This document shows, piece after piece, positions 1 through 9,337 of a stretch of 64,000 nucleotides of DNA; position 1 is the stretch's first letter; the number at the start of each line of letters is the position of its first letter. Below the pieces are notes generated by a model. It did no database searches. It was not told the origin of the DNA and saw nothing but the letters and a program-made list of their open reading frames with translations. The position numbers were made by a program, and so were the translations under genes. Source of the DNA: Sediminibacterium sp. GTDB taxonomy: Bacteria; Bacteroidota; Bacteroidia; Chitinophagales; Chitinophagaceae. The stretch lies in the NCBI GenBank assembly GCA_016786865.1, contig JAEUVE010000021.1, forward strand, positions 115,993 through 179,992, written 5' to 3'.

Positions 1-2195
1 ATCCTTTTCCCACACTGTACAGGTAAACACTCAATGTTCCTCCGGTAATGGCCAGACCCTGTATTACACTGGTGGTCAGTTCGTGCCAGCTGAAGAAAGT
101 GGTGCTTAGCGGACGCGGAGGAAGCTGCATGGTATTTTTTTCCATCGGCTCATTTTCATAAATGATGGAGCAGGTAGGACCCATGATCAGTTCCAGGAAA
201 ATTACATGCACCGGCGTAAAAATATTTGGGTATACCCAGCCCAGGGCCAATGGGATAAAGACTGTGAGAATAATCGGAATATGGATGGATATGATGTACT
301 GAATGGCTTTTTTCAGGTTGGCATAAATTTTTCTTCCTGCAGCCACGGCTTCCAGCATTTTGGATAGATCGTCTTCCATCAGTACCAGAGAGGCAGCCTG
401 CCTGGCAATCTCAGTTCCTTTTTTACCCATAGCAATACCAATATGTGCTGCTTTGAGTGCAGGGCCATCGTTTACACCATCGCCGGTCATGGCAACAATT
501 TCATTGCCTGCTTTCAGCGCATTGATGATCTTCAGTTTGGCTTCCGGAAACATCCGGGTGAATAGTTGTGTTCGCATAACCTGCGCTTTCAGTTCTTCAT
601 CGGGCAGGCCCATCAGCTGGTGACCGCTCAAAGACAGGTCTGCATTTTTGAAGCCGATTTGCCGGGCAATGGAAGCGGTAGTGGTTTCGTTGTCGCCGGT
701 TACAATTTTTACTGAGATGCCTGCGGCATAAAATCCTTCCAGTACGGAGCGGATATTTTCCTTTGGCGGATCGTAAAACGCAAGCAGTCCTCTGAAAATA
801 AAATTGAAATTTTGTTGTTCGGCCGGAAAATCATCTCCGTTGAACACCACAGAGCCTACCCCTAAAATCCGGTAACCCTCACGGGCAAGTGCTTCAATAG
901 CCATATGCACCTGTTCAATGTCTTTCGCACTCAGATTACAAACCTGCAGCAATGCTTCGGGTGCACCCTTGGTAGCAATGATCCTGTTGCCGCTGCTGTT
1001 TTCGAAAATATGGGTCATCATCGGAGGAATACCACTGAGCGGATATTCGTGGATGAGTTGGTAATGCGGCCGTTCATCTGTGTTGGCCAATTGCGCATAG
1101 TGTTCGTGAAGGGCTACTTCCATTGGATCAAAAGGAATGGGCTCGCTGGCAAACATGGCCAGGCGAATCAATGCTTTCTCCTGTTCGGAAAGTGAATTGC
1201 GGGTATCGGTAATCTGGTTGGCTTCGAGGGTAAAAATTCTGGCCAGGTCCATTTTGTTTTCGGTAAGCGTTCCCGTTTTGTCGGTGCAGATTACCGTAGC
1301 GCTGCCCAGGGTTTCAACGGTCTTCATTTGTTTTACCACAATCCCCATTTTCATGAGGCGCCAGGCACCCAGTGCCATGAATGTGGTAAATGCAACCGGA
1401 ATTTCTTCGGGTAAGATACTCATGGCCAGGGTGAGTGCCTTGAAGTAAGCTGTCCAGTACACTCTTGCTAATGGTATAGTTGATGAGCCAGACAATTAGG
1501 AAAACCACCACGCCGATGGTGACCATTTTTTTTACAAAATGATGAATCTGGATCTCCAGGGGAGTAAGTTCCTCTGCAATACTTTCCAGGCTTTTCCCGA
1601 TCTGACCCAGTTTGGTTTCATTTCCAATGGCGGTAATTCGGGCAATAGCCAAACCACTGCCTACGGTGGTTCCTTTGTAAACGCAGTTGTCGCTGGCAGT
1701 AGCCGTTTTGTATACAGTCAGCGATTCACCGGTGAGCAGGGATTCATTAACCGAGAAATCATTGGAATGAATAATGGTGCCGTCTGCTGCAATCAGCGCG
1801 CCTTCTTCTACCATCAAACAGTCGCCAATTACGAGCTCTTCAGAAAGAATTTCCTGCGTAACGCCATTCCGGATCACTTTGCAATTGGGTTGGGTATAGT
1901 TTTTCAGTTTTTCCAAAGCATTCCTGCTCCTGGAATCCTGGTACAGGGAAATTGCAGCCACCAGTATAATGGCAACTGCCATGAAAACAGCATCTCCTGT
2001 ATCGCCGCTGATCAGGTAGATGGCTGCTGCTACCAGTAGCAGGATCACCATCGGTTCCTTCGCCAGGCTTTTGATGGCATCAATCACACCATTTTCCCTT
2101 TTAAAGAACAGGACGTTCTGGCCATGGAGTTTTCTCGATTCTTCCACTTCTTCGGTGGTTAGCCCGGTAATATTAAAATGGTCAATCTTTGTCAT
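1..2195 (-). pseudogene. Cation-transporting P-type ATPase, frameshifted, 3' end outside window
   Basis: P-type ATPase read from 2195 leftwards. The N-terminal part (about 250 residues) carries the actuator motif SLLTGES and two membrane hairpins. At about position 1444 the frame changes by one base. The continuation is open to the window edge and contains the M4 motif PEEIP, the phosphorylation motif DKTGTLT (Asp codon at 1280-1282) and the hinge motif TGDGVND. Removing one C from the coding-strand string CTTCAAGG gives an uninterrupted SLLKALTLAMS, which is what the family has there, so this looks like a one-base insertion. PEEIP suggests a Ca2+-pump-like P2 ATPase, but the substrate is inferred. 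The start lies 10 bp after the stop of the Nramp-like gene, so the two are probably co-transcribed. It is either a real pseudogene or a sequence error; the site is not a homopolymer. Confidence 0.82.
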
Positions 2196-2205
2196 TTTGG
2201 TGTTG

Positions 2206-3471
2206 TCAGGTTAATTGAAACCAGATCAGCAGTATGGCGCTGATGCTCATCAGTACAAGTGCAGCTCCACCAAGAATATTGGATCTTTTGTTGTTGGTGA
2301 ATTTGCCCATTACATTTTTATTATTGCTGATGTGCAGGATAATGGCGATCAGAACGGGTGCAGTAATTCCGTATAAAATGGCAGAATAAATCAGGGCTTT
2401 GACCGGACTGATGCCAATATAGTTTAATGACAATCCCACCAGCAGTGAAATGGCGATAATGGTATAGAAGGGTCTTGCTTCATGAAATTTGTTGTCGAGC
2501 CCTTCATTCCATCCAAAGGTTTCACAAAAGATATGGGAAAGAGAACCACTGAGCACTGGAATTGCGAGGAGGCCCGTACCAATTACACCAATTGCAAATA
2601 AGAAATAACTGGCATCACCCGCAAGTGGCCTGAGTGCTTCAGCCGCCTGTTCCACTGTTTCAATCTGGTGAATGCCACCGTTGAATAATACGGTTCCGGT
2701 GGTGAGAATAATGAAGAACATCACTACATTAGAAAACAGCATACCAACATCCACATCTTTTTTCATCTCGTTGATGACCCTTCTGTTAACGATCAGGTGT
2801 TTTTTGCGGTGCTTCATTTCTTCAACTTCCATGGTGGCCTGCCAGAAAAACAGGTAGGGAGAAATGGTAGTGCCCAGTATGGCCACCAGTATAGCAAGAA
2901 ATTCTTTGTTGAATTGCACCTGGGGTACGATGGTGGATTTCATGATCTGCATCCAGTCTTGCCTGTACAAAAAAGGAATACAGAGATAAACCAGTAAAAC
3001 CACACAGAGGTATTTGAGAATGGCAGCAATTTTCTGGTAAGAAAAGTAGATCATGGAGATCAGCAGGATAATGGTAAAGAAAACGCTGAAATACATGGGA
3101 TGTACCGAAGGAAACAGCAGATTGCCCACTGCACCCATACCGGCAATGTCGGCGCCAATATTCATCACAATGGCCGGGAAGCTGAAAATAAGCATCAGGT
3201 AGAGTACGGACTTGGGATAGTACAGTTTAAGTGTTCCGGTAAGTCCCTGGTTGGTTACCAGGCCAATTCTTCCGCACATTTCCTGTATGGAAGCCATTAA
3301 TGGAAATGTAATCAGTGCAGTCCATAAAGTAGACAGCCCGAAAGCAGCGCCTGCCTGCGAATAAGTGGCAATGCCGGAAGGATCATCATCACTGGATCCG
3401 GTAACGAGGCCGGGGCCCAGTTTTTTCCAAAACTTAATTATTTTACTACTTGGCTTTTTCGACTGACTCAT
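2206..3471 (-). CDS. Nramp-superfamily divalent metal transporter with non-canonical metal site
   Basis: Polytopic membrane protein of 421 residues with about 11 hydrophobic segments and the Nramp (SLC11) layout. The TM1 signature is DPSG at residues 30-33 instead of DPGN. The TM6 signature is SPY at residues 204-206 instead of MPH. In canonical Nramps the TM6 methionine and TM1 asparagine ligate Mn2+ or Fe2+; both are replaced here. That pattern is known from Nramp-related magnesium transporters and other divergent clades, so Mg2+ or another hard cation is plausible, but this is inference. The gene sits between two P-type ATPase genes on the same strand (15 bp and 10 bp gaps), suggesting one ion-homeostasis operon. 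Confidence 0.85.
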   Translation of the reverse strand: MSQSKKPSSKIIKFWKKLGPGLVTGSSDDDPSGIATYSQAGAAFGLSTLWTALITFPLMASIQEMCGRIGLVTNQGLTGTLKLYYPKSVLYLMLIFSFPAIVMNIGADIAGMGAVGNLLFPSVHPMYFSVFFTIILLISMIYFSYQKIAAILKYLCVVLLVYLCIPFLYRQDWMQIMKSTIVPQVQFNKEFLAILVAILGTTISPYLFFWQATMEVEEMKHRKKHLIVNRRVINEMKKDVDVGMLFSNVVMFFIILTTGTVLFNGGIHQIETVEQAAEALRPLAGDASYFLFAIGVIGTGLLAIPVLSGSLSHIFCETFGWNEGLDNKFHEARPFYTIIAISLLVGLSLNYIGISPVKALIYSAILYGITAPVLIAIILHISNNKNVMGKFTNNKRSNILGGAALVLMSISAILLIWFQLT

Positions 3472-3486
3472 GTTGATCGCTGTTGC

Positions 3487-6093
3487 TCATGACCTCTTTA
3501 AAGGTACGTTAGTCTCAGTGGATTTCCTTTTTCTAAACAGGGCTTTTTCCAATTCCACCACAATAAATACGATGGAGGAAACCGCTCCCACAAAAATAAA
3601 CTCGTAGAAGGTCAGGGATTCGGTTTTAAATATGGGCTGTAACAGCGGGCTGTAGGTAACAAGAAACTGAAGTAGCAGGGTCAGCAGTACAGAACCGATC
3701 AATAAGCGATTGGAGAAAAAATTCCGGAGCGGCAGAAAAGGTTTTTGTGATCGGATGGCCAGTACATGCCCCAACTGCGAAATGCACAGAATATTAAATA
3801 CAATGGTTTGCCAGTGCATCTGGTTCCGTATACACCATGCCTGTGCGCCAAGTGTTATTGCAGTCATGAGTATGCCTACCCAAAGCATATGCCATCCGAT
3901 ACCACCTGAAAAGATTCCCTGGGTTACCGGACGGGGAGGCCTTGTCATGATATTCTTTTCTGCTTTTTCATAGGAAAGCGAGATGGCGGGTAATCCGTCC
4001 GATACCAGGTTGATCCATAAAATATGAATCGGCAGCAGGGCAACCGGAAGTCCAATTAAGGGGCCAATCAGAAGGGTCAGCAGTTCTCCCAGGTTGGAGG
4101 TCATGAGGAACTTGATGAACTTGAGGATATTGTCGTAAATTCTTCTTCCTTCCTTTACCGCTTTGATGATGGTAGAGAAATTGTCGTCGAGCAAAATCAT
4201 GTGTGCAGCTTCTTTCGAAACATCCGTTCCGCTGATGCCCATGGCGATGCCAATATTTGCTCTTCTGAGCGAAGGCGCATCGTTTACGCCGTCGCCGGTC
4301 ATGGCAACATAATGCCCTTTTTGCTGCAAAGCTTTTATAATTTGCAGCTTTTGTTCCGGAGATACCCTTGCATATACCCGGATCCTTTCCACAGCGGCTT
4401 CAAATTGAGCAGCATCCAAGGCGGTCAGCTCCTGGCCTGTAACGACCAGTTCCTGATCATTGGTCAGGATCCCGATTCTTTGTGCAATATTTTTTGCAGT
4501 AAGGGCATGGTCTCCGGTTATCATGACCGGAACAATTCCGGCAGATTTGCATTGGGTAACCGCCTCGAATACTTCTTCGCGCGGAGGGTCGATCATTCCG
4601 GTCAATCCCAGGAAAATTAATTCACTTTCATGAACTGCCGCCTCGGGATTTTGTGGAGGATCCTGCCAACGACGATAAGCGAAACCCAATACACGAAAGC
4701 CTTCGGTAGCCATTTGATTTACCTGCTCCAAAATAGTTGCTTTGTTTTTTTCAGTGCATTGTTGCAGTAAAATATCCGGAGCGCCCTTGGTGAATGAAAT
4801 AATATCATTTCCATGCCGATGAAAAGTAGTCATCAGTTTCCGGTCTGCATCGAAGGCTATTTCTGATATGCGCGGCCACTCGGATCTGTTGGTATTCAGT
4901 TCCAGCGTCAGCTCCATCAATGCAATTTCCGTACTGTCTCCTATTAGCGTGTCATCCTCCGTTATAATGGTGTCGTTGTTCAGGGCAATCGCCAGCAGCA
5001 GCAGGGGAAGATCGCCACTTTGCTGAATGCTCTCCAGTTCTTTTCGCTGGTAACGCCGGCCGTTTACAAATACCTGTTCCAGAAACATTTTATTTTTGGT
5101 AAGGGTACCTGTTTTATCGGTGCAGATATAGGAAACAGACCCCAGGGTTTCCACTGCCGGAAGTTTTCTGATCAGGCTGTTGAATCGGATCATTCTTTTT
5201 GCAGCAAGTGCCAGTGAAATGGTGATCACTGCCGGAAGTGCTTCCGGTATGGCTGCAACAGCCATGGAAATACTGGTCAGTAAAATAGTAACAGGATCTT
5301 CGCCTCTCCACCAGCCGGTCAGAAAGAACAGGATGCAGAGCACCAATACCACAAAGGATAATTTTTTTCCGAAAGCAGACATTCTTTCCTGCAGAGGGGT
5401 TCGGGTTTCTTTTTCCTGTAACATGGCAGCGATGCGTCCCAGCTCTGTTTGCATGCCGGTAGCAACCACAATGCCTGTGCCGCGGCCATAGCTCACAAAA
5501 GTTCCTTTAAACGCCATGTTGCGTTGATCACTAACCGGAAGGGATGCAGCCAGCAAAGGCTCGCTGATTTTTTCTACCGATTGTGATTCTCCGGTAAGTG
5601 CAGATTCATCCATTTTCAGCTGAACGACTTTCGCCAGACGCAGGTCTGCAGGAACTGCATTGCCAGCTTCCAGCAATACCAGGTCTCCGGGTACCAGATC
5701 ACTGGCGGGAATGGTTGTTACGACTCCGTTTCGAAAAGTCCGCGCTTGGGTTATGGCCATTTTTTTCAGGGCCTGTATGGCTTTTTCAGCATGGTATTCC
5801 TGAAAGAAACCAACCAGGGCATTGAAGAATACAATGCACAGGATTACAATGGTATCGGTAAAGTCTCCAATGAATCCGGACACAACAGCAGCAGCCAGCA
5901 AGATCAGGATCATTACATCTTTAAACTGGGCTAAAAAAATATGACCAATGCGCTTACTTTTTCCTTCCGACAGTTCGTTATGGCCATAATGCAGGATTCG
6001 TTCTGCAGCAGTACTTTCGCTGAGCCCGTTTCTGGAACTGTTGAGTTGATCCAGTACAGCTTTTGTACTTAATTGGTGCCAGTTTGCGAACAT
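3487..6093 (-). CDS. P2A-type Ca2+-transporting ATPase
   Basis: Full-length P-type ATPase of 868 residues. In order: N-terminal cation-ATPase domain, actuator motif DESALTGES, M4 motif PEALP, phosphorylation motif DKTGTLT, MITGDH, hinge TGDGVND and a C-terminal bundle of six helices. The residues that form the SERCA Ca2+ sites are recognisable: Glu of PEALP in M4, Asn and Glu of SNLGE in M5, and Asn and Asp of NLVSDGLP in M6. This supports Ca2+ (possibly Mn2+) export from the cytoplasm. It is the intact paralogue of the broken ATPase at the window's left edge. The start ATG at 6093 is 8 bp from the upstream YitT-type gene, so they probably form one operon. Confidence 0.92.
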   Translation of the reverse strand: MFANWHQLSTKAVLDQLNSSRNGLSESTAAERILHYGHNELSEGKSKRIGHIFLAQFKDVMILILLAAAVVSGFIGDFTDTIVILCIVFFNALVGFFQEYHAEKAIQALKKMAITQARTFRNGVVTTIPASDLVPGDLVLLEAGNAVPADLRLAKVVQLKMDESALTGESQSVEKISEPLLAASLPVSDQRNMAFKGTFVSYGRGTGIVVATGMQTELGRIAAMLQEKETRTPLQERMSAFGKKLSFVVLVLCILFFLTGWWRGEDPVTILLTSISMAVAAIPEALPAVITISLALAAKRMIRFNSLIRKLPAVETLGSVSYICTDKTGTLTKNKMFLEQVFVNGRRYQRKELESIQQSGDLPLLLLAIALNNDTIITEDDTLIGDSTEIALMELTLELNTNRSEWPRISEIAFDADRKLMTTFHRHGNDIISFTKGAPDILLQQCTEKNKATILEQVNQMATEGFRVLGFAYRRWQDPPQNPEAAVHESELIFLGLTGMIDPPREEVFEAVTQCKSAGIVPVMITGDHALTAKNIAQRIGILTNDQELVVTGQELTALDAAQFEAAVERIRVYARVSPEQKLQIIKALQQKGHYVAMTGDGVNDAPSLRRANIGIAMGISGTDVSKEAAHMILLDDNFSTIIKAVKEGRRIYDNILKFIKFLMTSNLGELLTLLIGPLIGLPVALLPIHILWINLVSDGLPAISLSYEKAEKNIMTRPPRPVTQGIFSGGIGWHMLWVGILMTAITLGAQAWCIRNQMHWQTIVFNILCISQLGHVLAIRSQKPFLPLRNFFSNRLLIGSVLLTLLLQFLVTYSPLLQPIFKTESLTFYEFIFVGAVSSIVFIVVELEKALFRKRKSTETNVPLKRS

Positions 6094-6101
6094 GGCGAAA
6101 A

Positions 6102-7076
6102 TTAATGTTTTAGGGGCCGTTTTTTAATCATCCCTCCCTTTGTTTCTTTGATGCTGCTCATAACAACAAAGGCATTTGGATCAATTTTTTCAATTTCAGT
6201 ATTCAGTTTGTTCAGCTCAAGTCGGGTAACTACGGTATAAACAATATCAATTTCTTTTACTTCTCCTTTCTTGCCATATCCTCTTTTTCCGTTGTATACG
6301 GTTACTCCCCTGCCCATGTTGTCGATGATCATTTGTCTGATCTCATCATTGTGTGAAGATACAATGGTAACGCCGGTATACTCTTCAATACCCTCAATGA
6401 TGAAGTCGAGGGTTTTAGATGCTGCCAGATAAGTAATCATCGAATATAGTGCAATCTCAACCGAAAGGAGATAGGCTGCAGAGGAAAAGATAAGGACATT
6501 GATGATGATGATGATATCTCCGATTGTGGTTCCGAATTTTCTACTCAGGTAAATAGCCAGTACTTCTGTACCGTCGATCACAGCGCCGCCACGAACGGCA
6601 AGGCCAATACCGGCTCCAAGAAAAAAACCGCCAAATACAGCCACCAGCAGGTTGTCCTGGGTGATATCCGGAAAATGAACATTGGCAAGGCAGAGCGCCA
6701 GTCCGGTTATAGCCAGGGTGGTTTTGATGGCAAAGTTCCTTCCCAGAATATTGTATGCCAGTATCACAAAGGGAATATTTACACAAATGATCAGCAGGTA
6801 AAGCGGGATGGATGTTAATGCTGAAATCAGCAATGAAATACCGGTAGCTCCACCGTCGATAAAATGATTGGTTAATAAAAAACCTTTAAAACCGAATGAT
6901 GCAGAAAATATACCCAGGGTAATCAGGAAAAAATCTTTTAAATAACGAGTCAGGTTGATTTTGAGTTCCCGGTATCCCCTTGCCAATTCATAGTCAGAAT
7001 AAGAATCAGGTGCATGCGCTTTCTTTTTGTTCTGCAGTGTAGTGCTGATAATAATTCTTGACCAGAATGAATTCAT
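6102..7076 (-). CDS. YitT family membrane protein (DUF161/DUF2179)
   Basis: Inner-membrane protein of 324 residues. A hydrophilic N-terminus of about 45 residues is followed by five or six hydrophobic segments containing the family motif FIDGGATGISLL and the similar GGAVIDGTEVLA repeat. The soluble C-terminal DUF2179 domain (about residues 235-318) has the expected TGVTIVSSH and RGVTVYNGKRGY strings. The molecular function of YitT proteins is not established. It is probably first in the minus-strand operon that continues into the Ca2+-ATPase 8 bp downstream. The 210 bp upstream (7077-7286) hold no gene I can support. Confidence 0.88.
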   Translation of the reverse strand: MNSFWSRIIISTTLQNKKKAHAPDSYSDYELARGYRELKINLTRYLKDFFLITLGIFSASFGFKGFLLTNHFIDGGATGISLLISALTSIPLYLLIICVNIPFVILAYNILGRNFAIKTTLAITGLALCLANVHFPDITQDNLLVAVFGGFFLGAGIGLAVRGGAVIDGTEVLAIYLSRKFGTTIGDIIIIINVLIFSSAAYLLSVEIALYSMITYLAASKTLDFIIEGIEEYTGVTIVSSHNDEIRQMIIDNMGRGVTVYNGKRGYGKKGEVKEIDIVYTVVTRLELNKLNTEIEKIDPNAFVVMSSIKETKGGMIKKRPLKH

Positions 7077-7286
7077 ACGCGTTTTGTTTTATGTAATTAA
7101 GAATAAACATCAACCTGCTATATACTGAGGCCGAAAGGGCTGCTCCGCCAATGCGGAATGGTAAACCGGAAAGATGATTGTTTCAGATGGCGCTACATTG
7201 CCCGCACAGCCCAGGGCGATTGGCGTAGACCGTTATACATCCGGGTTACCGGTTTCGATGAAGTTAGTAAAAAAAACTCACATGGC

Positions 7287-8492
7287 CTAACGGTCAGTAA
7301 TACCAGGTGTTTCATCGGGTTCGTGATGTTTTGGGTCAGGCACCTGAAGCATATATATAAAGATGCCGATTGTTGCAAGGCCGGTAAGGACAAATGCAGC
7401 TGAATTCCCCAGTTTGTACCACAATAAACCGGTGATTGAACTGGCCAACATGGTACAAATGCTTTGAAGACCGGTATAGGTTCCGATGGCAGTGGCAATA
7501 TCTTTTTTCTGGCTGATGTTCGAGATCCACGCTTTTGAAATGCCTTCTGTTGCAGCTGCATAGATTCCGTAAAGCAGAAACAGTAAAAGAAATCCGGGCA
7601 GGCTGGTGTTGATAGACATACCCAGGTAAACAACCGAAAATAAAATCAGTCCGGCCAGGAATATTTTTTTTAATCCCAGTTTGTCGGCAATGATTCCTAC
7701 AGGAAATGCAAAAAGCGCATAGACCAGGTTGTAAAAAATATACACACCAATTACCATGGTATTGCTCAGTCCGGCTTCTTTTGCTTTCATGAGTAAGAAT
7801 ACATCGGAACTGTTTACAAGGGTAAACAGCAGTAAGCCGGTTGCCAGTTTCCGGTATGCCGCAGGGCTTTGTTTCCAGTATCCTAAAAAAGAGAAGAAAG
7901 CGCTTTGTTTAACTGGGGTAACCCGGAATTTTTTTTGTTCTTTCAACAACAGCGATGTTGCCACAGCCAGCGAACCGGGAATAAACGCAATCAGGAACAG
8001 GGTAATATAATTCTCCGGAAAATAGTACAGATACACCAATGCAATAGAAGGACCCAGTGCAGCACCTATGGTATCCATGGATCTGTGGAATCCAAAAATC
8101 CTTCCCTTGGTTTCCGGTGTGGCAGCATCGGAGAGCATGGCATCCCTTGCACCGGTTCTTAATCCTTTGCCAATACGGTCGGTGGTACGTGCCAGAAAAA
8201 TCCAGAGCGGATAGGTGAACAAAGCCATCATGGGTTTGGAAATACTGCTGAGCGCATAGCCCCATTGCACAAAGGGAATTCTTTTGCCGCTGAGATCGGA
8301 CTGCTTTCCGAAATAGCCCTTACTCAATCCTGCAGTGGCTTCGGCAATCCCTTCAAGTACTCCGATCAGTAAAACAGAAAAGCCGATTGAACGGAGATAA
8401 ACAGGCATTACCGGATACAGCATTTCACTGGCAGTGTCGGTGAGCAGGCTTACCAGCGAAAGGATCCATACTGTTCTGGGCACCCGGCTCAT
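7287..8492 (-). CDS. MFS transporter
   Basis: Protein of 401 residues with 12 predicted membrane helices of the major facilitator superfamily. The conserved loop between TM2 and TM3 reads GYFGKQSDLSGKR, a variant of the MFS motif A, and the N-half contains RIGKGLRTGARDAML, seen in a broad group of uncharacterised bacterial MFS proteins. Substrate unknown. Its ATG overlaps the stop of the upstream aminotransferase gene by four bases (ATGA), so the two are translationally coupled. The last residues are hydrophilic and end 210 bp before the YitT-type gene. Confidence 0.85.
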   Translation of the reverse strand: MSRVPRTVWILSLVSLLTDTASEMLYPVMPVYLRSIGFSVLLIGVLEGIAEATAGLSKGYFGKQSDLSGKRIPFVQWGYALSSISKPMMALFTYPLWIFLARTTDRIGKGLRTGARDAMLSDAATPETKGRIFGFHRSMDTIGAALGPSIALVYLYYFPENYITLFLIAFIPGSLAVATSLLLKEQKKFRVTPVKQSAFFSFLGYWKQSPAAYRKLATGLLLFTLVNSSDVFLLMKAKEAGLSNTMVIGVYIFYNLVYALFAFPVGIIADKLGLKKIFLAGLILFSVVYLGMSINTSLPGFLLLFLLYGIYAAATEGISKAWISNISQKKDIATAIGTYTGLQSICTMLASSITGLLWYKLGNSAAFVLTGLATIGIFIYMLQVPDPKHHEPDETPGITDR

Positions 8493-9331
8493 GAGATGGA
8501 TGAATCAGATTCTTTCATTGCCAGGAGTTGCCGGAAGAGTGCTGTGCTAACGGGTCCGGGCTGTCCGTTGCCAACGGGCTTTCCGTTGATTTCCAGTACG
8601 GGAAGAATATTTTTGGTGGTGCTGGTAATAAACGCTTCCCGGGCATTGGCAAGATCTGAAATCTGAATATTGCCTTCTTTCACACGGAAGCCCTCCATTC
8701 CCATGAGTTTTTCCCTGGTAATGCCCCGTAGCACATGGTTACCCGGAGTAATCACTTCCTCCCGGTTGTTTACAATGAAAAAATTGGCCCTGGGGCATTC
8801 CGTTACCAGTCCCTGGTTGTGGTACAGTACATCGTCTGCCTGATGAGCTTTGATATGCGGCTGCAGGTAAATGGCTTTCAGGTAATCGATGGTTTTAACC
8901 TGTGGTAACTGACGCTGGTGTTCGTATGTAATGATTCTGATGCCCTTTTCGAAAACGGCAGGGTTGTAAGAAAAAGGAGATTGTGTAATCAGTAAGTTGG
9001 GTGCAGCAATCTGATAGCCATCGGGCGAATACCCCCCCGTAAGGGTAATACGGATACCCGAATCGGGAAGTTTGTTTTTTTCCTGTAGCTCCAGGATCAG
9101 GTTGGTTAGTGTTGCACGGTCTTGTTCAACAGGAAGGTGCATTACTTTAGCGGAATGATAAAACCGGTTCAGGTGATCATCCAGAAATACCGGTCGGTTA
9201 TGTATGAACCTGAAAAAATCGAATATTCCGTAACCACGCTGAATGGAAAGATCTGCAATGTGAATATTGGCCTCATCTGCACGAACAAATGTGCCGTTGA
9301 TGATGGAAAATAAGTTGTTCATCTGTTCCAT
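8489..9331 (-). CDS. Class IV aminotransferase (PLP-dependent; BCAT, D-amino-acid transaminase or aminodeoxychorismate lyase type)
   Basis: Fold-type IV PLP enzyme of 280 residues. The N-terminal domain has the RGYGIFDFFR string. The likely PLP lysine is in TIDYLKAIYLQP, and the cofactor-ring glutamate is in VTECPRANFF, followed by TPGNHVLRGITRE near the phosphate-binding region. Length and motifs fit ilvE/dat/pabC-like enzymes, but substrate cannot be assigned from motifs. A second ATG at residue 4 (9322) is an equally possible start. It is coupled to the MFS gene downstream and lies 6 bp after the DmpA-type peptidase gene, suggesting a three-gene operon. Confidence 0.87.
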   Translation of the reverse strand: MEQMNNLFSIINGTFVRADEANIHIADLSIQRGYGIFDFFRFIHNRPVFLDDHLNRFYHSAKVMHLPVEQDRATLTNLILELQEKNKLPDSGIRITLTGGYSPDGYQIAAPNLLITQSPFSYNPAVFEKGIRIITYEHQRQLPQVKTIDYLKAIYLQPHIKAHQADDVLYHNQGLVTECPRANFFIVNNREEVITPGNHVLRGITREKLMGMEGFRVKEGNIQISDLANAREAFITSTTKNILPVLEINGKPVGNGQPGPVSTALFRQLLAMKESDSSIS

Positions 9332-9337
9332 ATTTTA

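Noticed and set aside
7077..7286. tRNA or small RNA in the gap between the YitT-type and MFS genes
   Set aside because: Short GC-rich inverted stretches exist but no cloverleaf, terminator or TPsiC-like sequence could be built.
7158..7403. 81-codon plus-strand ORF overlapping the MFS gene end
   Set aside because: Most of it lies antisense to the MFS gene's 3' end, has no recognisable motif and no promoter or RBS; judged a chance ORF.
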